Source: Meloidogyne chitwoodi (taxonomy: Eukaryota; Nematoda; Chromadorea; Rhabditida; Meloidogynidae). Taken from it: a stretch of 64,000 nucleotides of DNA. Within the stretch, counting starts at the first letter, position 1; the number at the start of each line of letters is the position of its first letter. The stretch covers positions 1,798,001-1,862,000 of the forward strand of contig JACZZP010000015.1 of assembly GCA_015183035.1 (NCBI GenBank). The letters are read 5' to 3'. Shown here piece by piece: positions 44,728 to 56,974 of the stretch. Below the pieces are notes generated by a model that worked only from the letters and a program-made list of their open reading frames with translations, had not been told where the DNA came from and made no database searches. Both the position numbers and the translations under genes were made by a program.

Positions 44728-47700
44728 ATGTCATCTGAAAAACCAAAAGACAAAAATGCAAGAAAAAAGAATGTACAAGTGGCTGTACGAATCAGGTTAT
44801 ATAAATTTTTGTTTCTCTTAACTAAATCTATTTAGACCAATGAGTAATTCTGAACGTTTAATGGGGAACGAAAACATCACTTCTTGTGACTTTGTGTCCA
44901 AAACTGTTTTGCTGAAGGTTATTAATGCTTCCGAGTCGAAACGTCACACTCAAGGACAAAGATCGTGTGGTCCATATGATAAGGTTTTTATTGTTTTAAT
45001 GGTTTAATTAATTTGATAAATTAAGGTTTTTGGTCCAGAATCAACCCAATTGGAAGTTTACAACGGCGTTGTAGCTTCGTTGATGAAACAAGTCCTCGAT
45101 GGTTACAATTGCACTATTTTTGCGTTAGTATACTTTTTAACGTTTAAATTTAATGATGTTAATTATAAAATTGTAAATTAAAAAAATAAATTTTATTTTA
45201 ACAGATATGGACAAACAGGAAGTGGAAAAACCTACACAATGGAAGGATCTCTTGTTGAATACACCAATGCTTGCAATATTGATCCAACGGCTGGAATTAT
45301 ACCTCGAGCACTTTATCAAATCTTTTCTGAACTTGGGAGTGATGTACAGAACTATAATTTTTCGAAAAATATATTTTTATTTTTAAGGATTTTGATTACA
45401 CTGTGCGTGTTTCCTACGTCGAACTCTACAATGAACAAATTTTTGATTTGCTTAATGAACGTGAAACGTCTGAATCTGAATCGTTGAAAATTTTTGATGA
45501 TAAAATAAAGGTTTTTTAATAAATTAATTAAAATTCTTTTATTTATCATTTTTAAGGGAGTATCTATTGTTGGTGCCGAGGAGATTATTGTTCGCTCGCA
45601 CAAGGAAATTTATGGATTGCTTAAACGTGGAGCTGAAAAACGACGTACAGCTTCAACTCTTTTGAACCTGACATCAAGGTTTATTTGTTACCTATTTTAA
45701 ATATTTTATAAATTTTTAGTCGCTCTCATTCAGTTTTCACTGTCTCAGTAATTGTAATTTTTTTTTAATATTTTTATATAAATGAATAAATAAACAGATC
45801 CGTGAGCCTGGACTTGTAGATGGTGAAGAATTACTTCGACAAGGAAAACTTAATTTGGTGGATCTTGCTGGTTCTGAGAATATTGGACGTTCAGGTGCAA
45901 CAAGTATACGGGCTAGAGAAGCAGGTTAATTTTTTATTCTTTATTTTTTTTTGTTATTTTAACATTTTTAAAAATAGGGAACATTAACACAAGCTTATTA
46001 TCTCTTGGACGTGTAATAAATGCATTGTCTATGGGTTCTCCACACATTCCATACCGAGAAAGCAAATTGACTCGGATTTTGCAGGATTCGTTGGGAGGTA
46101 AAACAATAACAACAATTATTGCAACAATATCTCCGACATCTTCAAATTATGAGGTTTAACGTTTTCTAAAGTAAATTTGTATTAAAAAAATAAATTTTTT
46201 AGGAATCTGTTAATACTTTGGATTATGCACAAAGAGCTAAAAACATCAAAAACAACCCCGAAGTAAATTTAAGAATTACTCGCCGTGGATTGCTTAAAGA
46301 ATATAATGATGAAATTGATCGTCTTCGTCGTGATCTTCTCTTTGCTAGAAAGAAGTATGAAATTTATTTGGATGAAAGTAAAGCAAAAGTTGAAGAATTA
46401 GAAGTTCAACTTGACGGTCAACTTCACCGAGTTAAAATTGTAGAATTTTTAAAACAACTTTTTTAAGTTAAATTTGCTTCTTTTTTAGTTGCTTGAAGAA
46501 GAATCTGGTTCTACTTTTCGTCAAAAATTGGTTTTTTTTAATTTATTTTTCTAAAGATTTTGACGAATTTATTGAGGAAAATATTTTAACTTTTTTCCTA
46601 AATTATTTCTTTAAAATTATTTAAATTTTGTTTATTAATTTTTTAGCAAAAAGCAGCACAATCTGTTGATGAAGTTCGTTCATTAGAACAAAAATTGTCT
46701 CAAGTAAGTGAAATACAAACTTCAACACAAACTGAACTTGATGAAATTCGTAAACGTGAATTGGCATTAATTAATGAAAATACTCTACTTCGACAAAATT
46801 TGAAAGTATCAAATGAAGAAAATGACAAATTGAAGGCAGAATTGAAGAGTTTTGAAGGGAAAAAAGTTTGTGAATTTTTTTATAAATTAATGGGAATTTT
46901 TTACATTTTTTAAATATTTTACATATTCAGATTTTCAAAATAAAATTTAAAAAATTTTTAGGTTGAAGAACTCAAGCATGTGCAACGCGAAAAATTTAAT
47001 TCTTCATTTGATGACTTGAGAAAAAAGTTGTTGACAGTAGAATGCCAGCGAGATATACTAAATAAGGAAAATTCAAAACTGAGGGATCAGCTTGACAGCA
47101 TTAACAAAAACTGTGAAAAGAAGGTTAGAAAATTTAAAAATTTTTAAAATTTATTTTTTCCATAAAATAGGTTGAAGAAATTAAACAAGTACAGCGTAGA
47201 AGTGAATCTTGTGATAAGCTACAATTAGATTGTTTACAATCAGAATTGGATTCAACAAAGAAAAAATATGAAGAAGCAAAAACGACACTTGTTGATCTCG
47301 ATGCACAGTGTGAGAGATTAGTGGTAAATATTGATAAGAGTTTTTTTTATTGAAATAGAATTATTTTTTTTAATTTTTAGCAAAAGCTCCGTAGCTGTGA
47401 ATCTGAACAAAATTCTTATAGAAATGATTATAATAAATTAAAGGCAGAGGGTGAAAAATTGAGATCAGAAAACACAGAGTTTCGCAAATTACAGAGCGAA
47501 AATTTATCTCTTAAAAGCAAGGTTAAATCTTTGGAAAGAAAAATTGTTGATTTGGAGGTTTTTTTAATTTTTTCTATTTTTAAATATCTAAAAAAAAATT
47601 TTTAGTTTGAGTTAAAAGAATCTCGTTCTGCCGTTCGAAGGGAACCAGAAATTTTGTCTCAAGAAAAATTACCTGAACCTTCTACTTCAACAAGTTATAG

Positions 47701-50700
47701 TTCAATTAAAAAAGGAACAGTGGCAGAAATACGTCAAAAATTAGTATTTTTTTAAATTTATTTTTCTGAAGATTTTGACGAATTTTTTGAGGAAAATATT
47801 TTAACTTTTTTCCTAAATTATTTCTTTAAAAATTATTTTATTTTTTAATAATTTTGTAGCAAAAAGCAGCACAATCTGTTGATGAAGTTCGCTCATTAGA
47901 ACAAAAATTGTCTCGAGTAAGTGAAATACAAACTTCAACACAAACTGAACTTGATGAAATTCGTAAACGTGAATTGGCATTAATTAATGAAAATACTTTA
48001 CTTCGACAAAACTTTGCTGAATGTTTACAAAAGGCAGAAAGTTTCCGTGATCAATTTAAAATATCAAATGAAGAAAAAGACAAATTGAAAGAAGAATTGA
48101 AGAGCTTGGATGAGAAAAAGGTTTGTATGAGAATCTTTTATTTTGGAATTTCTTTTTTAAGTTTTGGCTAAATGTTTACTTTTTTTAGAAATTATTTTTA
48201 ATTTTAAATTTCACTGCATTCTATGATTTTATTAAAAAAAATTTTTCTTTCAGATTTCTTTGGAAGATAAACTTTCAGAAGCATTGACCGAATTGGAACA
48301 AAAAGCTAAACTTATTGCCTATTTACAAAGTGTTATGCAACCAAAACAAACTCAAAAATTAACTCGTCCTAGACCATCATTATTATCTTCTGAATCGGAT
48401 TATATTTCGGTTTAAATTTATTTTTTTAATTTTTCTGATTAAAATTTTGAAATCAAATTTAAGTAAATAAATTGTAAAAATTTTTAAAGGAAATTGAATC
48501 AGAATATAATCAATGTAAACAATTGGAGCAAAAACGTGATGAATTACTTGATGATTTGGAAAAGAAACGAAAAGGTTTTTTTATTTTTTTAAATTAATTT
48601 AATATTTAAATGTTCAAGTTCTTGCTGAAACACAAAATAATAATCAAATGATTGAAAATAATGAAATTGTTCCTTTAATTAATGTTAGACGTTCTATTAG
48701 AGATCAGCAACAAAGTGTTTGTGAAACTTTGAGGTTTTTTTTTAAATTTTGTTTATTTTTTTTATTTTATTTATTTAGTCAAACAACAACAGAAGAATCA
48801 ACAGAAACATTAATGACAGGTAATTCAACTCTAACACCTGGAAAAATGCGACATGACATTCCACACCGCTGGAAAAGACAATTTCTTGCAGTATCTAGTG
48901 TAAGTAAATTTTTTTTATAATTTTTTGATTAAAAAAAAGAAGTTTTAATGGTCAAAAATACTTTTATAATTTTTTTAGATTCGTTGCCAATTCTGTTTTG
49001 AAGGATTTCCATACTTTACTTATGTCTTTCGCTGTCGTGACTGTTCAATGATTGTTCACAAACATTGTAAAATCTCTGTTGTAAATACTTGTGGTTTGCC
49101 TTATGAATGTGCCGATTATTACTTGGATGCATACAGTGGAAATATGAAAGGAGAAAAAATGACAGGATGGATAAAATTGCTAGTTTTTCCCTCTTCCTCT
49201 CCAAGTGGAGCAACACGTTTTTCATGTTCTTCATCTCCCGTAACTTTTGCAATAACACAAAAATGGCAAAATGCTTGGGCAATAATTGAAAAACATTCTC
49301 TTGATTTTTATGAAAGTGATCAATTGGCATTAGAAAAGACTGGTCCACCATTTATTAGTATTAATTTGGATGACGAACAATGGAGAATTTATAATCAAGC
49401 AACTGAAAAACCGTTGGGAGGAGTTAAGGGAGATGATATGTCAATGCTTATTGAATTGAGAATGCCAAGGTTTTTTTTTAATTTAATTTTTTTAAATTTA
49501 TTTTTGGGAATTGGTGTACCCTAATTTAATTAATTTTCTGTAAGAATTTCCTCAAAGATTTCACATAAAATTTAAATTAATTTTTTAGTCGTACATTATT
49601 AATGTTAGCCCCAACTTGCCAAGCAAAACAACGTTGGGTACAAGCACTCCAACAAGCTACAAATAGACGAATTTTTATTCAAAGACGTCCATCTTCAACA
49701 ATTGTAACTAATTCACTTTTACTTGCATTGGAAAAACCTCGGAATTTGTGTATAAATTGTACTCAATGGCTACCTTATAATGGAGGTGAATATTTACTTA
49801 TTGGAGCACAAGAGGGTCTATTTGCTTCCTCAATTACACAACAACGTGCACCGTTTCAAATTGCTGGAATATCTAAAGTATGAATTTTTATTAATTTTTA
49901 ATTTAAATTAATATCTTTTTAATGGTTCGGTTTTGTCCCTTACATAAATTAAGGTGATTTTCCAATTGTTTTCTTACCTTTTTTACTAAAATTTCTAATT
50001 TTTCTCAGATTTTCTGGATGGAACTTCTTCCTGAATTTGATATGCTTCTTACTATTTGTGATTCAAACCGTCGACTTGGTGCTATCCACTTACAACAACT
50101 TAATCGTGCCCTCCGTGCTGATTTACAACCAAGTGTTTATGTAATTTCTGCTGCTGCAAATATTGAAAATTGTCATATTGCTGTTGTTAGTAAAGTGGAG
50201 CATAATCGTTCTAAACGGTAATTTTTTTAATGGTTTTAATTAATGAGCAGAATTTTTATAAAAATCAGAAGTTAAATTGATCTGAATTATCTTAAGACCG
50301 CTGCTAACAGTTAAGACATTTAGGCGAGTGTATAAGATCTATTAAAGATTAATTGAAATATCTCCTCGGTAGCTCAGTCGGTAGAGCGCTCGGCTATGTG
50401 TTAGCAACGACTCAAGCAAGCACTGGGAGGTCGCTGTTTTCGAGTCTTCCCGCGGGCTAACTTAAATTTATTTAAAAATCAGAATTGTTTAATAAAATCA
50501 GCATTTAATTAAATCAGAATTATTTAATAAAATCAGAATTGTTATAAAAAATAATACTAAAAAACCAGAATAAATAAGGAAAGAGTGTAAAAGGTTCATT
50601 CCGCCTTTTAATTATTACTTTATTTTAAATAAAAATGTCCCCCTTTTCTAGTTTTGTTTATGTAGCAACAATTGACTCAATTTATATTCTCCAATATGTT

Positions 50701-51551
50701 ACAAAACTTGGAGTATTTTCTCCAATTAGACAAATTCAAACAGAAGAACCATCAATAACAATATGTTCAACTCTTAATGGATTTATTTTTGGAGCAGATA
50801 ATTTCCGTTTTGTTTCTTTTGAAAATAACTTTGGTGGTGATGATACACAATTGGCAGTGGATAATTGTCCTTATGATTTTCCTGTGGCAGTTATTGAAAT
50901 TTCTGATAATGAATTTCTTCTTGCATTTCATAGTATTTTTATTAATTAAACTTAATTTTAAAATCTCTCAGATTTTGGACTATTTGTTGATTCAAGAGGA
51001 AAGCGTACTCGCAACAAAAATATTGAATGGGAAAAAGTCCCTCTAGAATTTGGTTTATTTTTTAATTAATTTTTTAATTTTTCTCTTTTTTAGTTTACAC
51101 ATCTCCTTATCTTTATATCGTTTATTGTGAATTTCTTCAAGTTGTGCGCGTTGCACCACATATTGGATTGGAATCAAGGTTTAAATAAATTATAAAGTTA
51201 ACATTAAATGACACCAAAAATGTGTTTTAAATTTAAAAATCCCATACTAAAATTGGTTGAAATTAAATTATGTATATTTTAAAGCACATTAACCGATGAC
51301 CGAAATATTTTCAAATGTCGTTCTGCTCATCATACAGGTTTTGGACCTAATTCTACTGATGTATTATTTGCTGTATCAAGTGAAGACATTGTTGAATTAC
51401 ATTCTTTTAGTCGTTCTACAAATGAGGAACGGCAGGTAATAAAAACATCTTTTTAATTAAAAATAGACTAAAATTTCAGAATAATGTTAAATCAATTTTA
51501 AAGCGAAAACTTGATAATGAACCATCTATTGCTGAAAAAAGAAAGTATTGA
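44728..51551 (+). CDS. kinesin-5 motor fused to citron-type coiled coil, C1, PH and CNH domains
   Basis: A chain of about 29 exons reads in frame from 44728 to 51551. Exons 1-10 (to 46430) code a full kinesin-5 motor: VRIRPMSNSE, P-loop [26 protein letters not shown], and the neck [11 protein letters not shown]. After a 58-bp intron (46431-46488), about ten exons (46489 to about 48730) code coiled coil, with one block present twice. Then come a C1 finger (HDIPHRW..CQFC..CRDC..HKHC..C, about 48850-49100), a PH domain (about 49150-49700) and a CNH domain (about 49740-51400), ending SIAEKRKY. The second part matches citron. The kinesin-5 tail and BimC box are absent, as is a citron kinase domain. 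Either one chimeric gene or two overlapping transcription units; the tiny intron at the junction favours one. Confidence 0.72.
46489..48120 (+). repeat. internal coding duplication in the chimeric gene
   Basis: The exon pair ending RQKL then [29 protein letters not shown] occurs at 46489-46865 and again at about 47700-48120. The intron inside the pair is also copied (CTAAAGATTTTGACGAAT..TTTTCCTAAATTATTTC, near 46550 and 47770). Exon and intron are highly similar, so the duplication is recent. The block between the copies is unique. Confidence 0.88.
50363..50457 (+). repeat. tRNA-like sequence in CNH-region intron
   Basis: TCCTCGG at the start pairs with CCGCGGG at the end at 6 of 7 positions. 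The A box GTAGCTCAGTCGGTAGAGCG is excellent. The middle is too long (95 nt in all) and the B box (TTTTCGAGTC) is poor. It may be a tRNA pseudogene with an insertion. Confidence 0.5.
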
Positions 51552-51754
51552 GAAGAATTAACCCTGTAAATCTATATTATTTTTGTGTTTATTATTTATT
51601 TTTTCCTTATATTTTTCAAAAGGGAATAAAAATCAGAATGGAAAAAATAAACAAAACATTTTTTATTACATAAGCCAATGAATATTTGTCATTTATTTTA
51701 AAACTTATTTTTTAAATCAAATATTCATTATTTTGTTTGAATTCTCATCAATTT

Positions 51755-52386
51755 TCAATCTCCTGGAACATCTGATCCTCCAAACAACTGCAAAAATTCT
51801 TATATTTTTTTATATTTATTATTAATTATATACCTGACCAACTTTTTCATAAGCCGGCTCATCTCGAAAAGATTTTTCATCATCACTGTCACTTTCGTCT
51901 TTCTTCTTGTTGTCCTTGATTTTGCATTCATCTTTGGCACCCGTTTTCTTTTTGTTCATCCTTAAAAATTTAAGCTAGTATTAGTTGTGGAATTACTTAT
52001 TAAACTTACTTCTTTTTGGCATCCTTTGAAGTCTCCTGAGGAGTTTTTGCTGCTCCTTTTTTGCCAATCCCATCTTCCTTCGGACTTCCATGAGGAGATT
52101 TTGCTGCTCCTTTTTTGCCAATCCCATCTTCCTTCGGACTTCCCTGAGGAGATTTTGCTGCTCCTTTTTTGCCAATCCCATCTTCCTTCGGACTTCCATG
52201 AGGAGATTTTGCTGCTCCTTTTTTGCCAATCCCATCTGCCTTCGGACTTCCATGAGGAGATTTTGCTGCTCCTTTTTTGCCAATCCCATCTTCCTTCGGA
52301 CTTCCCTGAGGAGATTTTGCTGCTCCTTTCTTTTCCTCCCCTCTCACAGGCGATTTTGAAGCTTTTGCTTGTTTGTCTTTAACCAT
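51755..52386 (-). CDS. lysine-rich repeat protein with KSP motifs
   Basis: Three exons, approximately 52010-52386, 51834-51960 and 51755-51787, 178 residues. Exon 1 holds five tandem 54-bp (18-residue) units of the type GAAKSPxGSPKEDGIGKK. The following exons are charged (KKKDESDSDDEKSF) and end LFGGSDVPGD. No signal peptide or membrane segment. SPK/KSP units recall neurofilament or linker-histone tails and could be phosphorylated by proline-directed kinases, but I do not recognise a family. It is convergent with the kinesin-citron gene 200 bp away. Confidence 0.65.
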
Positions 52387-53284
52387 ATTAAACTTTCTAA
52401 ATTTAAAATACGTAAATTATGAATAAAAAAATATCAGTGGAGAATGTACATTTAAAGAAAAAGTTTAATGCTTTTGTAGTGGGTTTAGTAGTAAGCCAGT
52501 TGAGTACACAAGTTAATATGGGCCGGTTTAGTACATGTCGTACTAAATTGGAAAAATATTCAATAATTATAAAATATTCTCCATTCATAATATTTTTTAT
52601 TTTATCACATTATATATTATTTTTAAATAAATCAACATCTCATAAATATTTTTTTCAATTAAAATGTATAAAATTCAAGTTTAATAAATTTATAGATGGT
52701 TATATATTGACTTCACGACAAAACGGCTTTAAGTAAACGTGAAACTATTTTATAAGAAAGCGGGAAAAGAAAAAAGAGAAAACGAGAGATAATTATGATT
52801 TCTATTTTTCTTTATGTTATTAGTAGGGTTTAACAAAATATGCACGGAAAATCCCAAAATATGCGCATATATATGCACAAAAAAAGGTCCAAAATATGCA
52901 CCGAAATATGCAAAAATTGCTCAAATATGCACTAAATATGCATCAAAAATAGCGAAAATGTGCTTCAAAAATAAATATTTATTGCAAAAAAATAACATAA
53001 AATTTAATTTCACCTTTCACAATTGCATATTAAGTATTTTTCTAAATTTCCAGAATCAAAACTCATTCAAATCTCAGCCAAAACATTCTTGTAAATCGAA
53101 AAACTTTTTTAACGTCTGTAATAGAAAGAAAGAAAACGAGACACTTCATTAAGTCCGCCTTAACCCGCTGTGTGTAAGCACTGTGTCCTGCATGTTTTCT
53201 TTAAAATATTTAACAAGTGTGTTTTTTTATTTTAATCAATTTTTAATATTTCTAGAGTATTTATTAAAAATTCTAAATAAAATA
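52387..53284. other. intergenic region with ATGCA-rich block
   Basis: Bases about 52835-52965 carry AAATATGCA/ATATGCAC words at irregular spacing, giving a spurious ORF at 52814-53152. No gene is seen. The block may be the worn end of a transposon, but no inverted partner was found. Confidence 0.45.
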
Positions 53285-56200
53285 ATGTTATTAAAACCGA
53301 GTAGATGTCATCAAATGTCAATAAAAGAACTTTGTGAAAATGACGGTTTTTTTCTTCAATATTTTTATTTAATTTTTTAGATATGTGTACAGCATTGTTT
53401 GTGGATTCTGTTATGGGATTTGTAACTCATAAAATGGATATTAGGTTTATTTTACATTTTTAAAAAATTAAAATTCTGAAAAATCTTATCTTTTCGTCTG
53501 TCACTGGCAACTTGATTCTATTTATTAAGATTTAAATTATCTATATTATAAACTTTGGCGACAAATTCCTAGTTTAGCTTAATAATTTATATTCTGATTT
53601 TTGCCATTCAATCTTTTTCTATTTATTAAGATTTAAATTATCTATATTATAAACTTTGGCGACAAATTCCTAGTTTAGCTTAATAATTTATATTCTGATT
53701 TTTGCCATTCAATCTTTTTCTATTTATTAAGATTTAAATTATCTATATTATAAACTTTGGCGACAAATTCCTAGTTTAGCTTAATAATTTATATTCTGAT
53801 TGCCATTCAATCTTTTTCTATTGGCTTAAGGCTTATTAAATGCCCGAGTAACTCCTAGATTATTTTATATGTATGTATTTACATATGTTCAAACTATTTT
53901 TTTTTATTAAAATTCTGAATATTAATTTTTACTTCGTCTTTTTAACACTTTATTTTTAAGACATAAACAACTTTCTGAACCTGAAAGACGAAATGTAATC
54001 AATTTACTTTATAAATTTGTCCATAATTCTGACCTTGATGCAGCATTAAACTCATTTTCTTCATTAAACATTGTTGAGGATTTTTTACAAATAAAAACTG
54101 TATTAGAAAAGGAAAATTTTAAAGGACACGTAAGTTGAGGGCTATGAAAAAAGTTCAGGTTTATTTTTCTAATTGTAAGTGTTATGCCGTTTACTTGAAG
54201 TTTATGGGTGAATAAAAATGACCTACTAATAAGTTGTTTTGCTGCTTAGTGGTTGTGCTCTGGTTTCTAATACTTTCTTTGATGGTTCGATACCATCTAC
54301 CGTCCAAACAATTTTCCCGCAACATTAACATAATATTCTAATAAAAAATTGAATTATTTTAATCATTTTACTTTAATTTTTTAATTAAGTTGCTGCGTTT
54401 TTTGTTAATGTTTTATCCTCATTCTGGCTTTACAATAACTCAGTGTTTTCGATATAATGGAGAAAACAGAATGGGAGGAAAATTAGGTTTATTTTTAAAT
54501 TTAAATTTCTAAAATCTCTTTTAAAGTTGCAACAAAATTTTGGAAGCAAGGAAGTATAATAGAAAATTTAATTGGAGTTATTGGCGATTTAAGCAAACTT
54601 GAAGAAGATAAAATACTTGAAAGAGGTGTTAATGATTTTTCTGTAATGTTTAGTGTTCGAAAGAAAAGAGCACAACTTTGGCTTGGACCAGCAGCTTATA
54701 TTAACCATGATTGTGATGCTAATTGTAAATTTATTCCTGGACCGCAGGAACATACGGCAATAATTAAAGGTTTAATTTTTTAATTTAATTTACTTAAGGG
54801 GATGGAATTCTTCGTGAAAGACTTCCTTTTATGTGTATAATTAAAAAAAATTACCAACTCTTCAGTATAGTAAAGAAGTTCCGCAAAAAATTCACACATT
54901 CTTCGTAGTACCATTTAGAGTTTTTTTTTAATTTTCAGTTTTACGCGATATAAAATCAGGAGAAGAAATAACTTGCTATTATGGCCCAAACTTTTTTGGA
55001 GATGGAAATTTGCGTTGTGAATGTTTTACTTGTGAGAGGTTTTTTTCTTAAAAATAATTTAAATTTATTTAAAAAATAAATTTAAGAAAAGGTACAGGAT
55101 TATTCTCCTTACTTCAAAATAAAAATATTGAAGAAAAAGAAGAACAAAAAATAATTGATGAACAAAAAATTGACGATAATTTAAATAAATATAAATTGCG
55201 TGATACAGATTATCGTACATATAGAGCAAAAGCTAATGCTGAAAAAGGAAGTAATAATAACAGCAATGAACCTCTTATATCAACTTATTTAAATCAAAGA
55301 GGAATTAGTACACTTACAAATTTTTCAGCTTTACCAACGGATGATGAAATGAGAGAAGCACAAAAATGTTTGTTTTAAATTTTTTATTACTTTTAGAATT
55401 TTTTTTTAATTAAAAAATGATTTTTCTGTTAATTTATTTAAAGAAAAATATTTTTTCTTTCGAGCGGGTTCGAACCTTCTCCTATATTTATACGAAATAA
55501 AAATTATCCAACTCAGCCATACAACCCTTTTATCGTTTAGATCTTTTTCAAATGTTAACTCGTCAAAGTATTCGTTGTTCATCTTTAACACCTAAAAAAT
55601 GGGCACAATTACCTCCATTAAAACAACAAAATTGTACTATTAATAATATTAATTGTGAATCTTTTTCTTCTTCTACTAAATTGACTAGAACTGGGAATTT
55701 ACCAGTTTGGAGAAGATCACCACAAATTGAAAGAGAACAATTTTTAAATCATCGTTTTAAGTAAATATTTTTAAATTAAATTATTTATTTTTTAATTTTT
55801 AAAGTTTATCAAAATTATTTCCTGAATCAAATAAAAATCGAACAGACGGAAAAACATTAAAAAGAACAGAAAAAAATAATAATTGTTTTTTAAATAATAA
55901 TAAAAAAGAAGAAATTTTGCTTAATTTAAATATTGATGAGGTTTTAACTTTTCAACAAATTTGTGAAGAAAATAAATCTATTTTAGAAGAAAAGAGTAAA
56001 ATTAAAGTTTTGGAAGAAGACAAAATTGAAGAAAATAAGAAATTTAATAAAATTGAAGAAAATAAAATTTTTAAAGAAATTAAGAGAGGAAAAAGAATAA
56101 ATTGGTTAGAACAAGAAGAAGAGGAAGATGTTAAAGAGATGAATGAAGAGAAGAAAGTGTTGGAAAATGATGGTATTTTAGAGGGAGAAAAGTCTTATAT

Positions 56201-56974
56201 TTTCTTAGAAGGGGAGAATGAAGATATTGAAGAAGAAGAAGAGAAGAGTTTTTTGGAAGAGGAAGAAGAAAAACATTTTGGAGAAGAAGAAAAGGAAGAA
56301 AGAAAAAAATTGGAAGAAATTGGAAAAGAAAAGGAAGAAGAAAACAAAGAAGAGGAAGAAGACAAAGAAGAACAATACATCTTATATGATTTGGAAGAAG
56401 AAAAACAAGAAAGTGAAGATGTTTACGAAGAAAAGGATGTTTGTCAAAATGAAGAAAAAATATTAAATGAAGAAGAAATTGAAGAAAATGAAAAAAATTC
56501 CTTAAAAAATGATAGTGACATTTTGTCCAATGACACTTTGTCTAATGACATTTTGTCCACTGACATTTTGTCTAATGACATTTTGTCCAATGATGAAATG
56601 TCGTCGTCATCGTCTTCAACTTGTTGTTCTGTTAAAAATTCTTCTTTAGCTGATTCATTTGGTGAAATTGGAATAGAAATTATATTAGAAAAAGAAGAAA
56701 AAAATAATTTATTTAATTATAAAAGGATTATTAATGAAGATGATTTTGTTAGAAGGTCAGGAAGAAGGAGAGGAATAGCTCCTGAATTTGGTAAAAAAAA
56801 TTTAAAAAAAAATTAATTTTTTTGGTCAAATCAATAATTTTTAATCAAATAAAAAATATTTATTCTTAATTAATTTAAATAAAATTAATTTTAACAGATA
56901 TAAATGATGCATTGTTTGACGAATACCGCAAAAAGTATGGAAACAAAATTAAAAGGGAATCGTTTAATTATTAA
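53285..56974 (+). CDS. set-4: Suv4-20 (SET-4) histone H4K20 methyltransferase with acidic tail
   Basis: Ten exons, approximately 53285-53345, 53381-53444, 53961-54129, 54390-54486, 54527-54769, 54939-55038, 55087-55367, 55541-55760, 55805-56790 and 56898-56974; about 765 residues. The N-terminal [20 protein letters not shown] is the family signature. The SET domain follows: [50 protein letters not shown], and the zinc-binding post-[16 protein letters not shown]. It makes H4K20me2/3 in heterochromatin. The last 300 residues are Glu/Lys-rich, with short [10 protein letters not shown] repeats near 56520-56590. The start may instead be the Met of MSIKEL (codon 11). Confidence 0.88.
53517..53820. 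repeat. three tandem copies of a 101-bp unit in SET-4 intron 2
   Basis: A unit beginning TCTATTTATTAAGATTTAAA and containing CTTTGGCGACAAATTCCTAG repeats at 53517, 53618 and 53719. The copies are nearly identical, so the expansion is recent. The third copy lacks a few T residues before GCCATTCAATC. Confidence 0.92.
54236..54304 (+). repeat. tRNA-like sequence in SET-4 intron 3
   Basis: GCTGCTTAGTGGTTGTGCTC (A-box-like) and GATGGTTCGATACC (B box). Similar in layout to the element at 26262. No cloverleaf. Confidence 0.42.
55456..55530 (-). repeat. tRNA-like sequence in SET-4 intron 7
   Basis: On the minus strand: GTATGGCTGAGTTGGATAAT (A box) and AAGGTTCGAACCCGC (B box). The outer stems do not pair convincingly. 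Confidence 0.45.

Noticed and set aside
46431..46466. Stop at 46466 as the natural end of a kinesin protein
   Set aside because: The extension [11 protein letters not shown] is intron read-through from a normal GT donor at 46431, and a good acceptor follows within 60 bp; it remains possible as an alternative short isoform.
49016..49351. Minus-strand 111-codon ORF
   Set aside because: Antisense of the C1/PH exon of the chimeric gene.
51987..52382. Plus-strand repeat ORF (LLLLFCQSHLPSDF units)
   Set aside because: Antisense of the KSP-repeat exon; the minus-strand frame has splice sites and a sensible charged protein.
52814..53152. 112-codon ORF with KYAPKYAKIAQICTK
   Set aside because: Translation of irregular ATGCA repeats; no homology or splice logic.
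56195..56466. Serine-rich and lysine-rich ORFs within the SET-4 acidic exon
   Set aside because: Other frames of a GAA/GAAGAA-rich coding exon.
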